Of a stretch of DNA of 64,000 nucleotides, positions 22,166 through 30,765 are shown in pieces (the stretch's first letter is position 1; each line of letters starts with the position of its first letter). Below the pieces are notes generated by a model. The model saw only the letters and a program-made list of their open reading frames with translations, was not told the DNA's origin and searched no databases. A program made the position numbers and the translations under genes. The stretch spans positions 61,712-125,711 of the forward strand of contig MNTU01000018.1 in the NCBI GenBank assembly GCA_001917125.1, written 5' to 3'. This stretch comes from Azospirillum sp. 47_25. GTDB taxonomy: Bacteria; Pseudomonadota; Alphaproteobacteria; RF32; CAG-239.

Positions 22166-23317
22166 TTACTTTCCCAGTTTAAAGATAAAGTCTATTATTC
22201 CAAACAGATTAAGATTAAACTTGATAATGGGAAATTTGATATTTCTCAATAAATTAAACTCAATATGGTTGTGGTGCAGCTTTAATACTATTGAGATAAA
22301 GGACTTTTTCTTCTGTCTGAAGGACAAATGTACTTTTGAAAAGAAATCGTCTCTGTTTTGAGCGTATTTTGCGCACAATATGTATTTTTTTTGAGTTGCA
22401 TCTAATACAGGCGAGTTGTCTATTATACTATCATTGATATGAAGTAAGTTTTCCTGGAGTAACTTAAATTGTTCTTCACTCGGAAAAAAGTTGAAACATT
22501 GCCCTACTGTATTTAAATATTCGTCAATAATTAAATATGGTCCGACCTTAGAATATAGGCCTTTGTATTCTTTTTCAAATTTTTTATGAGCTTCATTCCA
22601 TCTTTTTAACATTGCAGATAGGTTAAAATTATTTGTTGTTGAGCCTTCTGCATCAATTCTGTAATTATAGAAAGGTTTGTTTAACCAGGCTATTTTTTTT
22701 GATTTTATCAGTGTGTCTATGCGAAAACCGACATCAACATAAGCTCCGCCTTTGGCTTCAACAAAGCGAATTTTTTCTTTTTTAATGTAAGATGTTTTGT
22801 ATATTCCAGACCATAAACTTGCATGAATAGACATTTGATGCGGGTAGTCTAGGATTGAAAATATTTTATTTTTAGGTGAGTTTTTAGTAATAAAATCGTT
22901 GTACCAGCAGACTTTTTTGAAGTCTTTAATGCCATCTTTTTGTGACCAATATTCATAATAAGGGGTTTTGACAACGTCTGCATCAAGTTTTTTAGCGTAG
23001 TTGTACATTTCTTCATACATTTCAGGAGCGATAAAATCGTCTGATTCCACAATTCCGATGTATTCCCCCTTGGCTATGTCAAATCCTTTATTGACGGAGG
23101 CTCCGTAACCGCCGTTCTTTTCGTGGATGGCGATGACGCGTTTGTCTGCCTGTTCATAATGGTCGATGATATAGCGACAGGCGTCCTTATCCCCTTCGTC
23201 AACGATAATAATTTCAATATCTTTCAGCGTTTGTCCGACGATAGAATCCAGACACTGAACCAGATATTTTTCAACTTTGTAAACAGGAATAATTACACTT
23301 ACTTTAGGCTGTTTCAT
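22166..23317 (-). CDS. Family 2 glycosyltransferase
   Basis: The 383 residues begin KVSVIIPVYKVEKYLVQCLD and have IIVDEGDKDACRYIIDHYEQ and YIGIVESDDFIAPEMYEEMY, where ESDD is the metal/nucleotide motif. Related to the enzyme at 20946 (both have the Y-IGIVE-x-DD segment), so they probably arose by duplication. The second half has higher AT content and a Lys-rich, aromatic tail (22200-22500), unlike the even composition of the neighbours, hinting at transfer of this domain. Part of the heptose-glycan operon. Confidence 0.88.
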   Translation of the reverse strand: MKQPKVSVIIPVYKVEKYLVQCLDSIVGQTLKDIEIIIVDEGDKDACRYIIDHYEQADKRVIAIHEKNGGYGASVNKGFDIAKGEYIGIVESDDFIAPEMYEEMYNYAKKLDADVVKTPYYEYWSQKDGIKDFKKVCWYNDFITKNSPKNKIFSILDYPHQMSIHASLWSGIYKTSYIKKEKIRFVEAKGGAYVDVGFRIDTLIKSKKIAWLNKPFYNYRIDAEGSTTNNFNLSAMLKRWNEAHKKFEKEYKGLYSKVGPYLIIDEYLNTVGQCFNFFPSEEQFKLLQENLLHINDSIIDNSPVLDATQKKYILCAKYAQNRDDFFSKVHLSFRQKKKSFISIVLKLHHNHIEFNLLRNIKFPIIKFNLNLFGIIDFIFKLGK

Positions 23318-23329
23318 TGTTATCCCCTT

Positions 23330-23926
23330 TTATTCAGCTTTGGCTAAGGTTTCGGAAATCATATTATTGGTGATGACTTTCATTGACAGGTGGTCAAGCA
23401 TCATGTGCAGGTCTTCACTTATCTGCATATCATCAATGTTCATATTGACGGAATATTTTGCCATTTGGCGGAGTTTTCCGCCGTCAAAGCCGGTCAGTCC
23501 GATGGTGAGGCCGCCGTTGGCATTGGCGTATTCAATGGCTTTTAAAACATTTTTAGAGTTGCCGCTGCCGGAAATGCCGATAACGATGTCACCGTTTTGG
23601 TAAAAGTTTTTCAGCTGTTCGACAAACACGTCATCATAGCTGACGTCATTGGCGTAAGCCATCATTCCGGCAACATTGTCGTTCAGGCAAATAAATTTGA
23701 AACGTTTGTCGTAGCCGTAGCTGGCGCCTTTGTTAAAATCGCAGCAATAGTGTGAAGCCGTTGCGGCGCTGCCGCCGTTTCCCATTATGAAAATTTGTCT
23801 GTCCTGGTCACGGGCTTCAATCAACAGATTGATAAAGGTATTGATTTCGTTTTTATCCAGTTTGCCGATGGTTGCCTGCAAACGAGCCAGATAGCAAGAT
23901 ATATCGTTGGTGAAATCGTGTTTCAT
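23330..23926 (-). CDS. gmhA: Phosphoheptose isomerase GmhA
   Basis: GmhA converts D-sedoheptulose 7-phosphate to D-glycero-D-manno-heptose 7-phosphate, the first step of heptose synthesis. The 198 residues form a single SIS domain with MGNGGSAATASHYCCDFNKG (about 47-66), a DDVFVEQLKNF helix and GDIVIGISGSGNSKNVL. A zinc-binding His and Glu (LHMMLDHLSM region) are present. Together with hddA and hddC-gmhB it forms a complete route to the activated heptose. Confidence 0.92.
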   Translation of the reverse strand: MKHDFTNDISCYLARLQATIGKLDKNEINTFINLLIEARDQDRQIFIMGNGGSAATASHYCCDFNKGASYGYDKRFKFICLNDNVAGMMAYANDVSYDDVFVEQLKNFYQNGDIVIGISGSGNSKNVLKAIEYANANGGLTIGLTGFDGGKLRQMAKYSVNMNIDDMQISEDLHMMLDHLSMKVITNNMISETLAKAE

Positions 23927-23928
23927 GA

Positions 23929-24930
23929 CTAAAATTCCCCTCTCAGTGAGTGTTTGTTGTAATGAATGATAGTGGTGCCTTTATTGTCAAATTTGAATTT
24001 GAGTTCTTTGAGGTTACGCAAGGCATGGCGGACACGTTCGTGATTTTCTTCTTTGACGTAAAAGAGCAGAAAGCCCCCTCCTCCAGCCCCAAGCAGTTTG
24101 CCGCCGGAAGCGCCGTTTTGCATGGCGAGGTCATAATACCGGTTGATCAACTCGTTGGAGATACCGCCGGCGAGTTCTTTTTTATACATCCAGCCCTGAT
24201 GAAGAATGTCTCCCATCGCATCAATATTATTATGCAGGAGTTCTTCCTTCAGCGTATAGGCCAGCCTGACCATTTTATGCAGATTTTCGATTTTCTTCCG
24301 ATCGTCGGTCGTGTTCTTTTTCTGCTCTTTCAAAATATCTCCGGCAGCGCGGGTTTGGCCGGTGTAAAACATCAGGAGATTGTTCTCCAGCCGTTTGTAC
24401 CCCGCCGTGGTGAGGAAAACCTTTTCAACATTAACCTTGCCGCTGGTTTCAAAAGTAATGAAATTCAGCCCGCCGCAAGCGCAGGCATACTGGTCCTGCT
24501 TGCCAATCGGTTCTCCCAGCAGGTCAATTTCCACATGGCAGGCCTGCTCGGCAATGTCTTCTTTGTTCATATAGGTTTCGTTGTAGGCATTGCAGAGGTT
24601 TATCAGCCCGGCAGTGAATGCCGAAGATGACGCCAGTCCCGTGCCGGAAGGAATATCAGCGCTGGAGTTAAAATCGACGCCACGGACGTTATAGAGTTTA
24701 AACACCTCTTTGATAATGCGATGTTTTATGTCGTTAATGTCATGAACGTCTTCAACCTGCGAATATTTAAGAAAATAGCCGTCTTTGAAAAAATACGGGT
24801 GCATTGACAGGTAAATGTATTTGTCAATGGCCGTGCTGATAACAGCGCCGCCGAATTTTTCATAATAATTGGCCAAATCGCTGCCGCCTCCGGCAAAACT
24901 TATGCGAAACGGGGTTCGTGTAATAATCAT
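23929..24930 (-). CDS. hddA: Heptose 7-phosphate kinase HddA (GHMP family)
   Basis: HddA phosphorylates D-glycero-D-manno-heptose 7-phosphate at C1 (alpha form). The 333 residues have TPFRISFAGGGSDLANYYE, the GHMP ATP-binding motif PSGTGLASSSAF, and the C-terminal GKLLGAGGGGFLLFYV motif 3. The sequence is closer to the GDP-heptose branch kinases than to RfaE/HldE. Its stop and the next start overlap by four bases, so it is translated with hddC-gmhB. Confidence 0.92.
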   Translation of the reverse strand: MIITRTPFRISFAGGGSDLANYYEKFGGAVISTAIDKYIYLSMHPYFFKDGYFLKYSQVEDVHDINDIKHRIIKEVFKLYNVRGVDFNSSADIPSGTGLASSSAFTAGLINLCNAYNETYMNKEDIAEQACHVEIDLLGEPIGKQDQYACACGGLNFITFETSGKVNVEKVFLTTAGYKRLENNLLMFYTGQTRAAGDILKEQKKNTTDDRKKIENLHKMVRLAYTLKEELLHNNIDAMGDILHQGWMYKKELAGGISNELINRYYDLAMQNGASGGKLLGAGGGGFLLFYVKEENHERVRHALRNLKELKFKFDNKGTTIIHYNKHSLRGEF

Positions 24931-26207
24931 TTATCTGCTCCTGTAATAAAACGGACAGCCTCCAAGAGGCTGGAAAAACGATAATCGGCCGCTGTCGAGC
25001 CGCTGATGGTGTCACCGACCAGAATTGTACGGCAGCCGGCGTTTTTGCCTGCCTGCATATCGCTGTCGCGGTCGCCGATCATCCATGAAGACTGCAGGTC
25101 GATGTTAAAATCCTCCCTGGCCCGAAGAAGCATACCGGGTTTTGGTTTGCGGCAGCCGCAATCAATTTTGAGTTCGGCCACTTCGCCGGAAAAACCTTTC
25201 TCCGGGTGATGCGGGCAAAAATAAATTCCGTCAAGATAAGCTTTTTCATTGCCCAACTCGGTTTCCAACCGCTTGTGAACCTCGTCCACATCGTGAAATG
25301 TTACAAAGCCTTTGGCTATCATCGGCTGATTGGTTATAACGATACTGAGGTAATCGCTTTGATTCAAAAGCCGGACAGCTTCGGAAACTCCGGGCAGAAG
25401 TTCAAAGTTTTCCGCTCGCGGTGCTTTATCCATATCCCGGTTGAGGACGCCGTCCCGGTCAAGAAAAACAGCAGGACGGGCATTCTTTTTATTCAGACGG
25501 CTGACTTTGCCGCTTTCGACATCGGCACAGATAACCGGAAGTCGGTCTTTGGTTCCCATATCTTTAACATATTCGGCGCTGAGATAAGCTCTGAGCGTTT
25601 CTCCTGCCTGCAGCAGTCTGGGAAAGATGTCTTTGCCGAAATCCTGCGCCGTATCGGCTGCAATATAAGAGAGTATTTTCTTGTTGAAGACATATACCGC
25701 GGCATTAACCAGATTGTGGTAAATCAGGCCATTAGGATGCGGCTTGGGCAATAAAGCGGTTACCCTGCCCCGGCTGTCGATTTGAAGCAAATCGCTGTCA
25801 TAAGGGTGATTGTTGGGGTGAACCAACAGTGTCGCCACTGCCGGCATTTGATTTGCAAAAGCGAGCATCGCCTGCATATCAAAGTCCATAACGACATCGC
25901 CGTAAATAACCATAAAGTTTTCGGCAAGCTTGTTTTCAATCAGTTTTAAAGCGCCGGCGGTGCCCAGAGGCTTGTCTTCAACGATATGATGAATCTTAAC
26001 GCCCCAACGCGAACCGTCGCCGAAATAATCGCTGATAACATGCGCCAAATGTCCGGACAGAATAAAAATTTCATCAAATCCGTATGTCTTAGCCAGTTCA
26101 ATCTGTCTTTCGAGCAGGGGTTTTCCGGCTATCGGGCACATCGGTTTGGGAATGTCGGTCAGGCCGAGGCGGGTTCCTTTGCCGCCGGCCAGAATTACAA
26201 GTTGCAT
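24927..26207 (-). CDS. Fusion of heptose-1-phosphate guanylyltransferase (HddC) and phosphatase (GmhB)
   Basis: Residues 1-240 form a nucleotidyltransferase with LAGGKGTRLG (7-16) and the metal motif GDVVMDFD near 103. Residues 245-426 form a HAD phosphatase with FLDRDGVLNRD (Asp250, Asp252), a zinc set CPHHPEKG and CGCRKPKPG, and MIGDRDSDMQAG. HddC makes GDP-heptose from the 1-phosphate, and GmhB removes phosphate from the 1,7-bisphosphate one step earlier, so a fused protein joins two consecutive steps. The total 426 residues equals both single-domain lengths with no loss. The link region (230-245) has Lys/Asn. Confidence 0.9.
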   Translation of the reverse strand: MQLVILAGGKGTRLGLTDIPKPMCPIAGKPLLERQIELAKTYGFDEIFILSGHLAHVISDYFGDGSRWGVKIHHIVEDKPLGTAGALKLIENKLAENFMVIYGDVVMDFDMQAMLAFANQMPAVATLLVHPNNHPYDSDLLQIDSRGRVTALLPKPHPNGLIYHNLVNAAVYVFNKKILSYIAADTAQDFGKDIFPRLLQAGETLRAYLSAEYVKDMGTKDRLPVICADVESGKVSRLNKKNARPAVFLDRDGVLNRDMDKAPRAENFELLPGVSEAVRLLNQSDYLSIVITNQPMIAKGFVTFHDVDEVHKRLETELGNEKAYLDGIYFCPHHPEKGFSGEVAELKIDCGCRKPKPGMLLRAREDFNIDLQSSWMIGDRDSDMQAGKNAGCRTILVGDTISGSTAADYRFSSLLEAVRFITGADK

Positions 26208-27148
26208 GCATCCTGCTCCAGAATATAGCGGATAGCTTTGGCGACAGCCTGATCGGAAGTCAGAGACGCTTTCCAGCCCAGCCCGTGAATCTTATCCAGA
26301 TTATATGCAAACTTAGGCACATCGCCCACCCAGCCTCTGTCGCCGCCGGTGTAACGGATTGAGGCCTGCAGTTTCATGGCTTCTATGACCATTTCGGCAA
26401 TTTTGGCAACGCTGGTTTGCCCTTCGACTCCCAAGTTGAAAAAATTAATTTTATCATTGGTTTGACGACAGACAAAAAGAATGGCATCAATGAGATCTTG
26501 GACATAAAGGTAAGGTTTTGCCTGTTTGCCGTTACCGAGAACCTCCAGTTCTTGCGGGTTGTTTTTCAGCTTTTTGACAAAGTCGTGCAAAATGCCGTGT
26601 GTGGTTCTTTCTCCGCAGACATTCGGGAAGCGGGTAATCCAAGCCTGGATGCCGTAATTTTCGGCAAAACTGGCGATAAAAGCCTCACTGGCTAGTTTGC
26701 CCGCACCGTAGTGAGAAGCCGGAAACAGCGGGCCGTAATTTTCTCTGACCTCAATACCGCCGGTTTGTCCGTAGATGGCTGAGGTGGACGCAAACATCAA
26801 TTTTTTGACGTTATGCTTTTTCATCGTTTTCAGCAGTGTGTAAGTGGTCATAAAGGTCATATCGAGATCGACGTCGGGATTGGCAAAACTACGGGCAATA
26901 TCCGAGTTGGCGGCCAGATGGAAGACCATGTCAAACCGATGCTCGGCAAATATTCGGTTCAAGGCGTTCTCATGCAGAATATCTTCTTCAATAAAAGTAA
27001 AATTCGGATTTTCCGATGCCTGTTTCAGATTGGACTTGCGTCCCAGGGACAGGTTGTCCAAGGCGACGACTTGGTTGTTTTCCGCCAACAGGCGGTCGGT
27101 TAAATGACTGCCGATAAATCCGGCCCCTCCGGTTACAAGAATTTTCAT
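26195..27148 (-). CDS. NAD-dependent sugar-nucleotide epimerase/dehydratase
   Basis: The 317 residues form an extended SDR enzyme: GGAGFIGSH (7-15) binds NAD, Asp31 binds the ribose, STSAIYGQTG holds the catalytic Ser and Tyr147-x3-Lys151 (YGAGK) completes the site. It resembles UDP-glucose 4-epimerase and GDP-sugar dehydratases. As the first gene of an operon making GDP-D-glycero-D-manno-heptose, it may change C4 or C6 of that heptose. It overlaps hddC-gmhB by 13 bases. A structured leader lies upstream. Confidence 0.88.
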   Translation of the reverse strand: MKILVTGGAGFIGSHLTDRLLAENNQVVALDNLSLGRKSNLKQASENPNFTFIEEDILHENALNRIFAEHRFDMVFHLAANSDIARSFANPDVDLDMTFMTTYTLLKTMKKHNVKKLMFASTSAIYGQTGGIEVRENYGPLFPASHYGAGKLASEAFIASFAENYGIQAWITRFPNVCGERTTHGILHDFVKKLKNNPQELEVLGNGKQAKPYLYVQDLIDAILFVCRQTNDKINFFNLGVEGQTSVAKIAEMVIEAMKLQASIRYTGGDRGWVGDVPKFAYNLDKIHGLGWKASLTSDQAVAKAIRYILEQDACNL

Positions 27149-27177
27149 TTCCGTCCTCTTTTTTTTATAGTCTGATG

Positions 27178-27263
27178 ACCGGGAAGTTGAACGGCTGCCG
27201 GATATGGCAACTCCATAACTTTTAAAGCGCTGGGCTTCTGGACATAGTGTACGGCTTCCCGGT
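27178..27263 (-). promoter_or_regulatory. Folded 5' leader of the heptose-glycan operon
   Basis: ACCGGGAAG (27178-27186) and CTTCCCGGT (27255-27263) form a nine-base closing stem 30 bases before the first start codon. Inside are GCCGG/CCGGC-like and TATGG/CCATA hairpins and a GCGC-rich loop. No RfaH ops or JUMPstart element is evident. It may be an attenuating leader. The folding was judged by eye. Confidence 0.4.
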
Positions 27264-27468
27264 TATGTTATTTTGGACACATATTATCCCAGCCCTCAGC
27301 AATAATCAAGATAAAATATTTTATTAAACAAAAGTGTGTATGAATGTTTTAATCGCGATTTTTATTTGTATTTTTAAAGAGGGAATTTTTTAATCATCCT
27401 TTAATGACTATGTGATATGGTGTGTTCAGATGAGTTTAGGCCTAACAATTTTGAGAAAGGATAGCTTG

Positions 27469-27882
27469 ATGCGTAAAAATATCGGATGTCTGGTCGTTGC
27501 CGCGGCCGCTGTTTTTGCCAGCGGCGCCAAGGCTGATTTATATCAGGAATGCTTGGACAAGCATTATATGAGCGATAATGAGATGGCCGGCTGCAATGAG
27601 GCCGAAGCGGACCGGATTATGGGCGAAATAAGAAAAAGAATGAATTCAATTGCCGCAACCAGCTATTTCAATAACTGGAATTCCAGCCGGAAAGATTTTA
27701 CTCAGCTGTTGGACAACTGGGTCGAGTTTCGCGACAAATACTGCGATTTGTACGGTTATACTTATACGCAGGATTTGGGAACCATTTCAAACCTTCAGAG
27801 AACCAAGTGTCAAATTGACATGAACAAACGTTTTTTGGACGATGTTGAAGCAATTGTCAAAATCTATCAGGAAAACGCTTAG
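27469..27882 (+). CDS. Secreted LprI-like protein (DUF1311), first of two
   Basis: The start is at ATG 27469, eight bases after GAAAGGA; a longer frame from 27412 has no ribosome-binding site. A signal peptide ends at about residue 22 (GAKA-DLYQE). The mature part has the cysteine pattern YQECLDKH-x9-GCNEAEADRIM, WVEFRDKYCDLY and RTKCQIDMNKRF, as in the N-terminal domain of LprI, a lysozyme inhibitor. It is about 138 residues long and is followed after 20 bases by a paralogue. A periplasmic protein is expected. Confidence 0.8.
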   Translation: MRKNIGCLVVAAAAVFASGAKADLYQECLDKHYMSDNEMAGCNEAEADRIMGEIRKRMNSIAATSYFNNWNSSRKDFTQLLDNWVEFRDKYCDLYGYTYTQDLGTISNLQRTKCQIDMNKRFLDDVEAIVKIYQENA

Positions 27883-27902
27883 TTTGAAGAAAGGACTGTA
27901 AA

Positions 27903-28310
27903 ATGAAAAAATTAGCGGCTGTTATTTTGGGATTGGGAATTTTTGGGGCTGCCGGCGCCCAAGCTTCAGACTATGGCTTGTGCATCAACCGTTCTCAGGG
28001 CGACTGGCGGAAACAGGTTGTCTGCAATCAGGATGAGACAAGGAGCCTGATGCGTGAGATTACCACGATTTACGGACGATTGGCCCGTAATCCGCTTTTC
28101 GGAAAATTTAACCGGGGAGCGGAATCGCTTGATAATCAATTTAAAAGCTGGAAAGCCTATCGGGACAATTACTGTCTTTATTACGAAGCCTCCAAATCAG
28201 GATACGGCGACGAAGAATTTCATCGTACCGACTGTTTGCGGACAATGACGGAAAAGCATCGGGATGATTTGGATGCTCTGCTGAAAAATGCCGTTGCCGA
28301 TATGGATTAG
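27903..28310 (+). CDS. Secreted LprI-like protein (DUF1311), second of two
   Basis: The 135-residue protein has a signal peptide (MKKLAAVILGLGIFGAAGAQA) and CINRSQGDWRKQVVCNQDE, FKSWKAYRDNYCLYY and RTDCLRTMTEKHRDD, the same four-cysteine plan as the preceding product. The two share about one third of positions by eye, which suggests tandem duplication. GAAAGGA precedes ATG 27903. Whether it inhibits lysozyme cannot be told. Confidence 0.8.
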   Translation: MKKLAAVILGLGIFGAAGAQASDYGLCINRSQGDWRKQVVCNQDETRSLMREITTIYGRLARNPLFGKFNRGAESLDNQFKSWKAYRDNYCLYYEASKSGYGDEEFHRTDCLRTMTEKHRDDLDALLKNAVADMD

Positions 28311-28329
28311 TCGTTTGTCAGACGGCAAA

Positions 28330-28362
28330 CCCCATATTGTTTATCAATGCGGGGTTTTGTTT
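28330..28362. terminator. Terminator between the LprI-like pair and the kinase gene
   Basis: CCCC and GGGG with inner ATTG/CAAT pair around TTTAT, followed by TTTTGTTTTG. The kinase stop codon lies inside the hairpin. Confidence 0.75.
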
Positions 28363-29771
28363 TGAGGAATTTTGAAACTGAAACAGCTGCCCTGCCCGAG
28401 TTTGCTCTTGACCTCCACCTCGGTTTTGAGCAGCCCGGCAATTCGGCTGACTATTCCGAGCCCGAGGCCGGCTCCTTGTTTTTTGCGGCAGAATTGTTGT
28501 CGGCTTTGATAGAAATCTTTGAAAATGTTTTTTATGTCTTCCGGAGCTATACCGCAGCCGTTATCCATCACAATCAGGCAGACGTCTTTTCCGCAGCGGC
28601 GGACTCCCAGCAAAATTTTATCTTTGGTATATTTGAAAGCGTTATTGAGCAGATTGCGGATTACCCGCTCAATTAAAACAGGATCGCTGTTCACATACTG
28701 ATGCAGCGGCACGCAGCGAAAGGAAATATCCTTATCTTTCGCCAATTCCCGGTATTCGCGGGCCAGTCCGCCGACCAACAGTCCGATATCAAAAACGACC
28801 GGGCGATAATCGACGCCGCCGGACTCTATTTTGGAAATATCAAGCAGATTGTCCAGCAATGTATTTAGATTTTCGGCCGAATCTTCAATTTTTTGTGCCA
28901 GATGATGCTGATGAGAGGTCAGTTTTTCTTCCAGCAATGTGGCAATGAATATTTTTAAAGCCTGCATCGGCTGGCGAAGGTCGTGGCTGGCCTGGGCGAG
29001 AAAGTAAGATTTGGCGTTGCTCAGTTCTTCGGCCTGCTGTTTGGCGTGTTGCAGTTCTTTCTGGGTTTCAATCATTGCCGTTATATCCTGAAAAGTTCCG
29101 GCAATCAGGCGCTGGTGGTTTTCATAAATGAGTCCGGCCCTGAACGAGCAATGGATCAGGCGGCCGTCAAGCCGTCGGAGCCGCAGGACGCCGTTAACGT
29201 TTCGTCCGCGGACGAGAAGCTCCCTTAATTTGGCTTTGTAGAGAGGAATGTCTTCGGGCAGCATCTGTTCGCGAATCAAATTACGACGGGGTGACAACCG
29301 GCCTTCGGGCAGGCCGAAAATCCGATACATTTCCGCCGACCAGTAAATTTTTCGTGTCCGGGTATTGATTTCCCAATAGCCGAGGTTTGCCGTCTTTTCG
29401 GCAAAATCAAGCCGGCGGGCAGTCTTTTGCAGCTTGACCGACAGATTATGACGGTCGCTGATGTCTTCAAGGCAAAGCAACAGCCGCCCCGAAGACGGAG
29501 GATATAAAGCGGCGGCATAAAGGCGGCCCCGGTCGGTCAGAATAAAATTGCAGGGAGCATTTCCGGTTATGACCCGGTTCAGAGCATTGTCAATTACGTT
29601 AACCGAAAGTGCATCGAGGTAATCTATCAGGCGCAGGGATTTCCGGGCGGAAATCTGCCAGGTCTGTTCCGCCTTGCGGTTGGCGTACAAAATTCTTCCC
29701 GAGGTATTCAGCTCGAAGAGCAAATTGGTTGATATGTTTAATAAATTCTGTTCGTTATCCCCGCCGGCCAT
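28344..29771 (-). CDS. PAS-domain sensor histidine kinase
   Basis: The 475-residue protein has two PAS-like regions (about 12-110 and 125-240), a HisKA domain with phospho-acceptor His263 in ASHDLRQPMQAL, and a HATPase domain with NLLNNAFKYTKD, MDNGCGIAPED and GAGLGLGIVSRIAG. It has no membrane helix or receiver domain, so a cytoplasmic sensor is expected. No response regulator is nearby. It starts 13 bases after the DUF4340-like gene, so it may be the last gene of the Gld-like operon. Confidence 0.9.
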   Translation of the reverse strand: MAGGDNEQNLLNISTNLLFELNTSGRILYANRKAEQTWQISARKSLRLIDYLDALSVNVIDNALNRVITGNAPCNFILTDRGRLYAAALYPPSSGRLLLCLEDISDRHNLSVKLQKTARRLDFAEKTANLGYWEINTRTRKIYWSAEMYRIFGLPEGRLSPRRNLIREQMLPEDIPLYKAKLRELLVRGRNVNGVLRLRRLDGRLIHCSFRAGLIYENHQRLIAGTFQDITAMIETQKELQHAKQQAEELSNAKSYFLAQASHDLRQPMQALKIFIATLLEEKLTSHQHHLAQKIEDSAENLNTLLDNLLDISKIESGGVDYRPVVFDIGLLVGGLAREYRELAKDKDISFRCVPLHQYVNSDPVLIERVIRNLLNNAFKYTKDKILLGVRRCGKDVCLIVMDNGCGIAPEDIKNIFKDFYQSRQQFCRKKQGAGLGLGIVSRIAGLLKTEVEVKSKLGQGSCFSFKIPQNKTPH

Positions 29772-29784
29772 TTTTTACCAATTA

Positions 29785-30765
29785 TCAGAGTTTATATTGA
29801 AACAAGGTGCGTCCCGTTTCGGCGGAGAGCTTAAAAAACCATCCGTCATAGAGGAATGCGCTGTTTCTGATATAATCATTGGTTTCGGTGGTTGGAAGAG
29901 GTGTGGCCGATAAAGTTAACTTTGCCCAATAATCCTGATTGTCGGCATAAAGTTCCAGATTATAGATCAGCCCGTCGAAGGTCGTAAACGCCATCTGCCG
30001 GCGCCGGGGATAACGGGTGTCGTCAAAATTCTGCGCCGACATGACGGCCTCGCTGCCCAGATATGACAGCTGCCGTTCAAGCACTTCCAACCGCACCAGC
30101 TTTTGCGGGTGATTGTTTTCAAAAATGATGAAAGCCTGAGCCGGAGCCTTGCGGGAAACCTTTTCCCCGTCAATCTGAACGGCCTGCAGGTCTTTTAATT
30201 CCAAAGACATCAGAGGCTGCTGAATCCAGGAGGAAAGTTCGATGGGGAGCGTATATTGCCCGCTGACGGTAAAAATATCAGGCAAGGACGGAATGCGGGC
30301 AAAACGGGTTTGGTTTTCAGCTCCGGCTTTACCCAAAATCAGATGATTCAATTCCCTTCCCTGCTCGTCCAGAATGCTTATGCTGGTGCCAGCATGGGCG
30401 TCACTCCGATACGGATTGCCCAAATCAAGTTCGGACAAGAGCTGCGGCGTTGCCGTTTGTTTGCGGATAAAGCGTGTTTCCCGGAAGTTTTTGAACAGCG
30501 AACGCACCAAATCAAAATTAGCGTAATAGTTATCGACTTCCCGTATATGCCAGAAATCATTGTCATTTTCCAGAGTTGCCGTATATCCGGGGCTGCGGAT
30601 GACAATTTCCTTTATTTTACTTTCCGGACGGACGGTTTCAGCAAAAACCAGACTGCCGATCAGGTGGGCATGCCCGCTGCGGTAAACCCAGTATAAAGAA
30701 GCGGCGGCGGCACAAAGGCTGACGGCCGCTAAAACGGCGGCAGACTTAATCAGACGAGGATACAT
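29785..30765 (-). CDS. DUF4340-like envelope protein
   Basis: The 326-residue protein has an N-terminal membrane helix (about 8-28) and a long beta-rich periplasmic part with DNDFWHIREVDNYYANFDLVRSL and LELKDLQAVQI. This pattern, next to a Gld-like ABC auxiliary protein, matches DUF4340, a family seen in the same operons in other bacteria. It overlaps the end of the upstream gene by 20 bases. Together they probably form the extracytoplasmic part of the transport system. Confidence 0.75.
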   Translation of the reverse strand: MYPRLIKSAAVLAAVSLCAAAASLYWVYRSGHAHLIGSLVFAETVRPESKIKEIVIRSPGYTATLENDNDFWHIREVDNYYANFDLVRSLFKNFRETRFIRKQTATPQLLSELDLGNPYRSDAHAGTSISILDEQGRELNHLILGKAGAENQTRFARIPSLPDIFTVSGQYTLPIELSSWIQQPLMSLELKDLQAVQIDGEKVSRKAPAQAFIIFENNHPQKLVRLEVLERQLSYLGSEAVMSAQNFDDTRYPRRRQMAFTTFDGLIYNLELYADNQDYWAKLTLSATPLPTTETNDYIRNSAFLYDGWFFKLSAETGRTLFQYKL

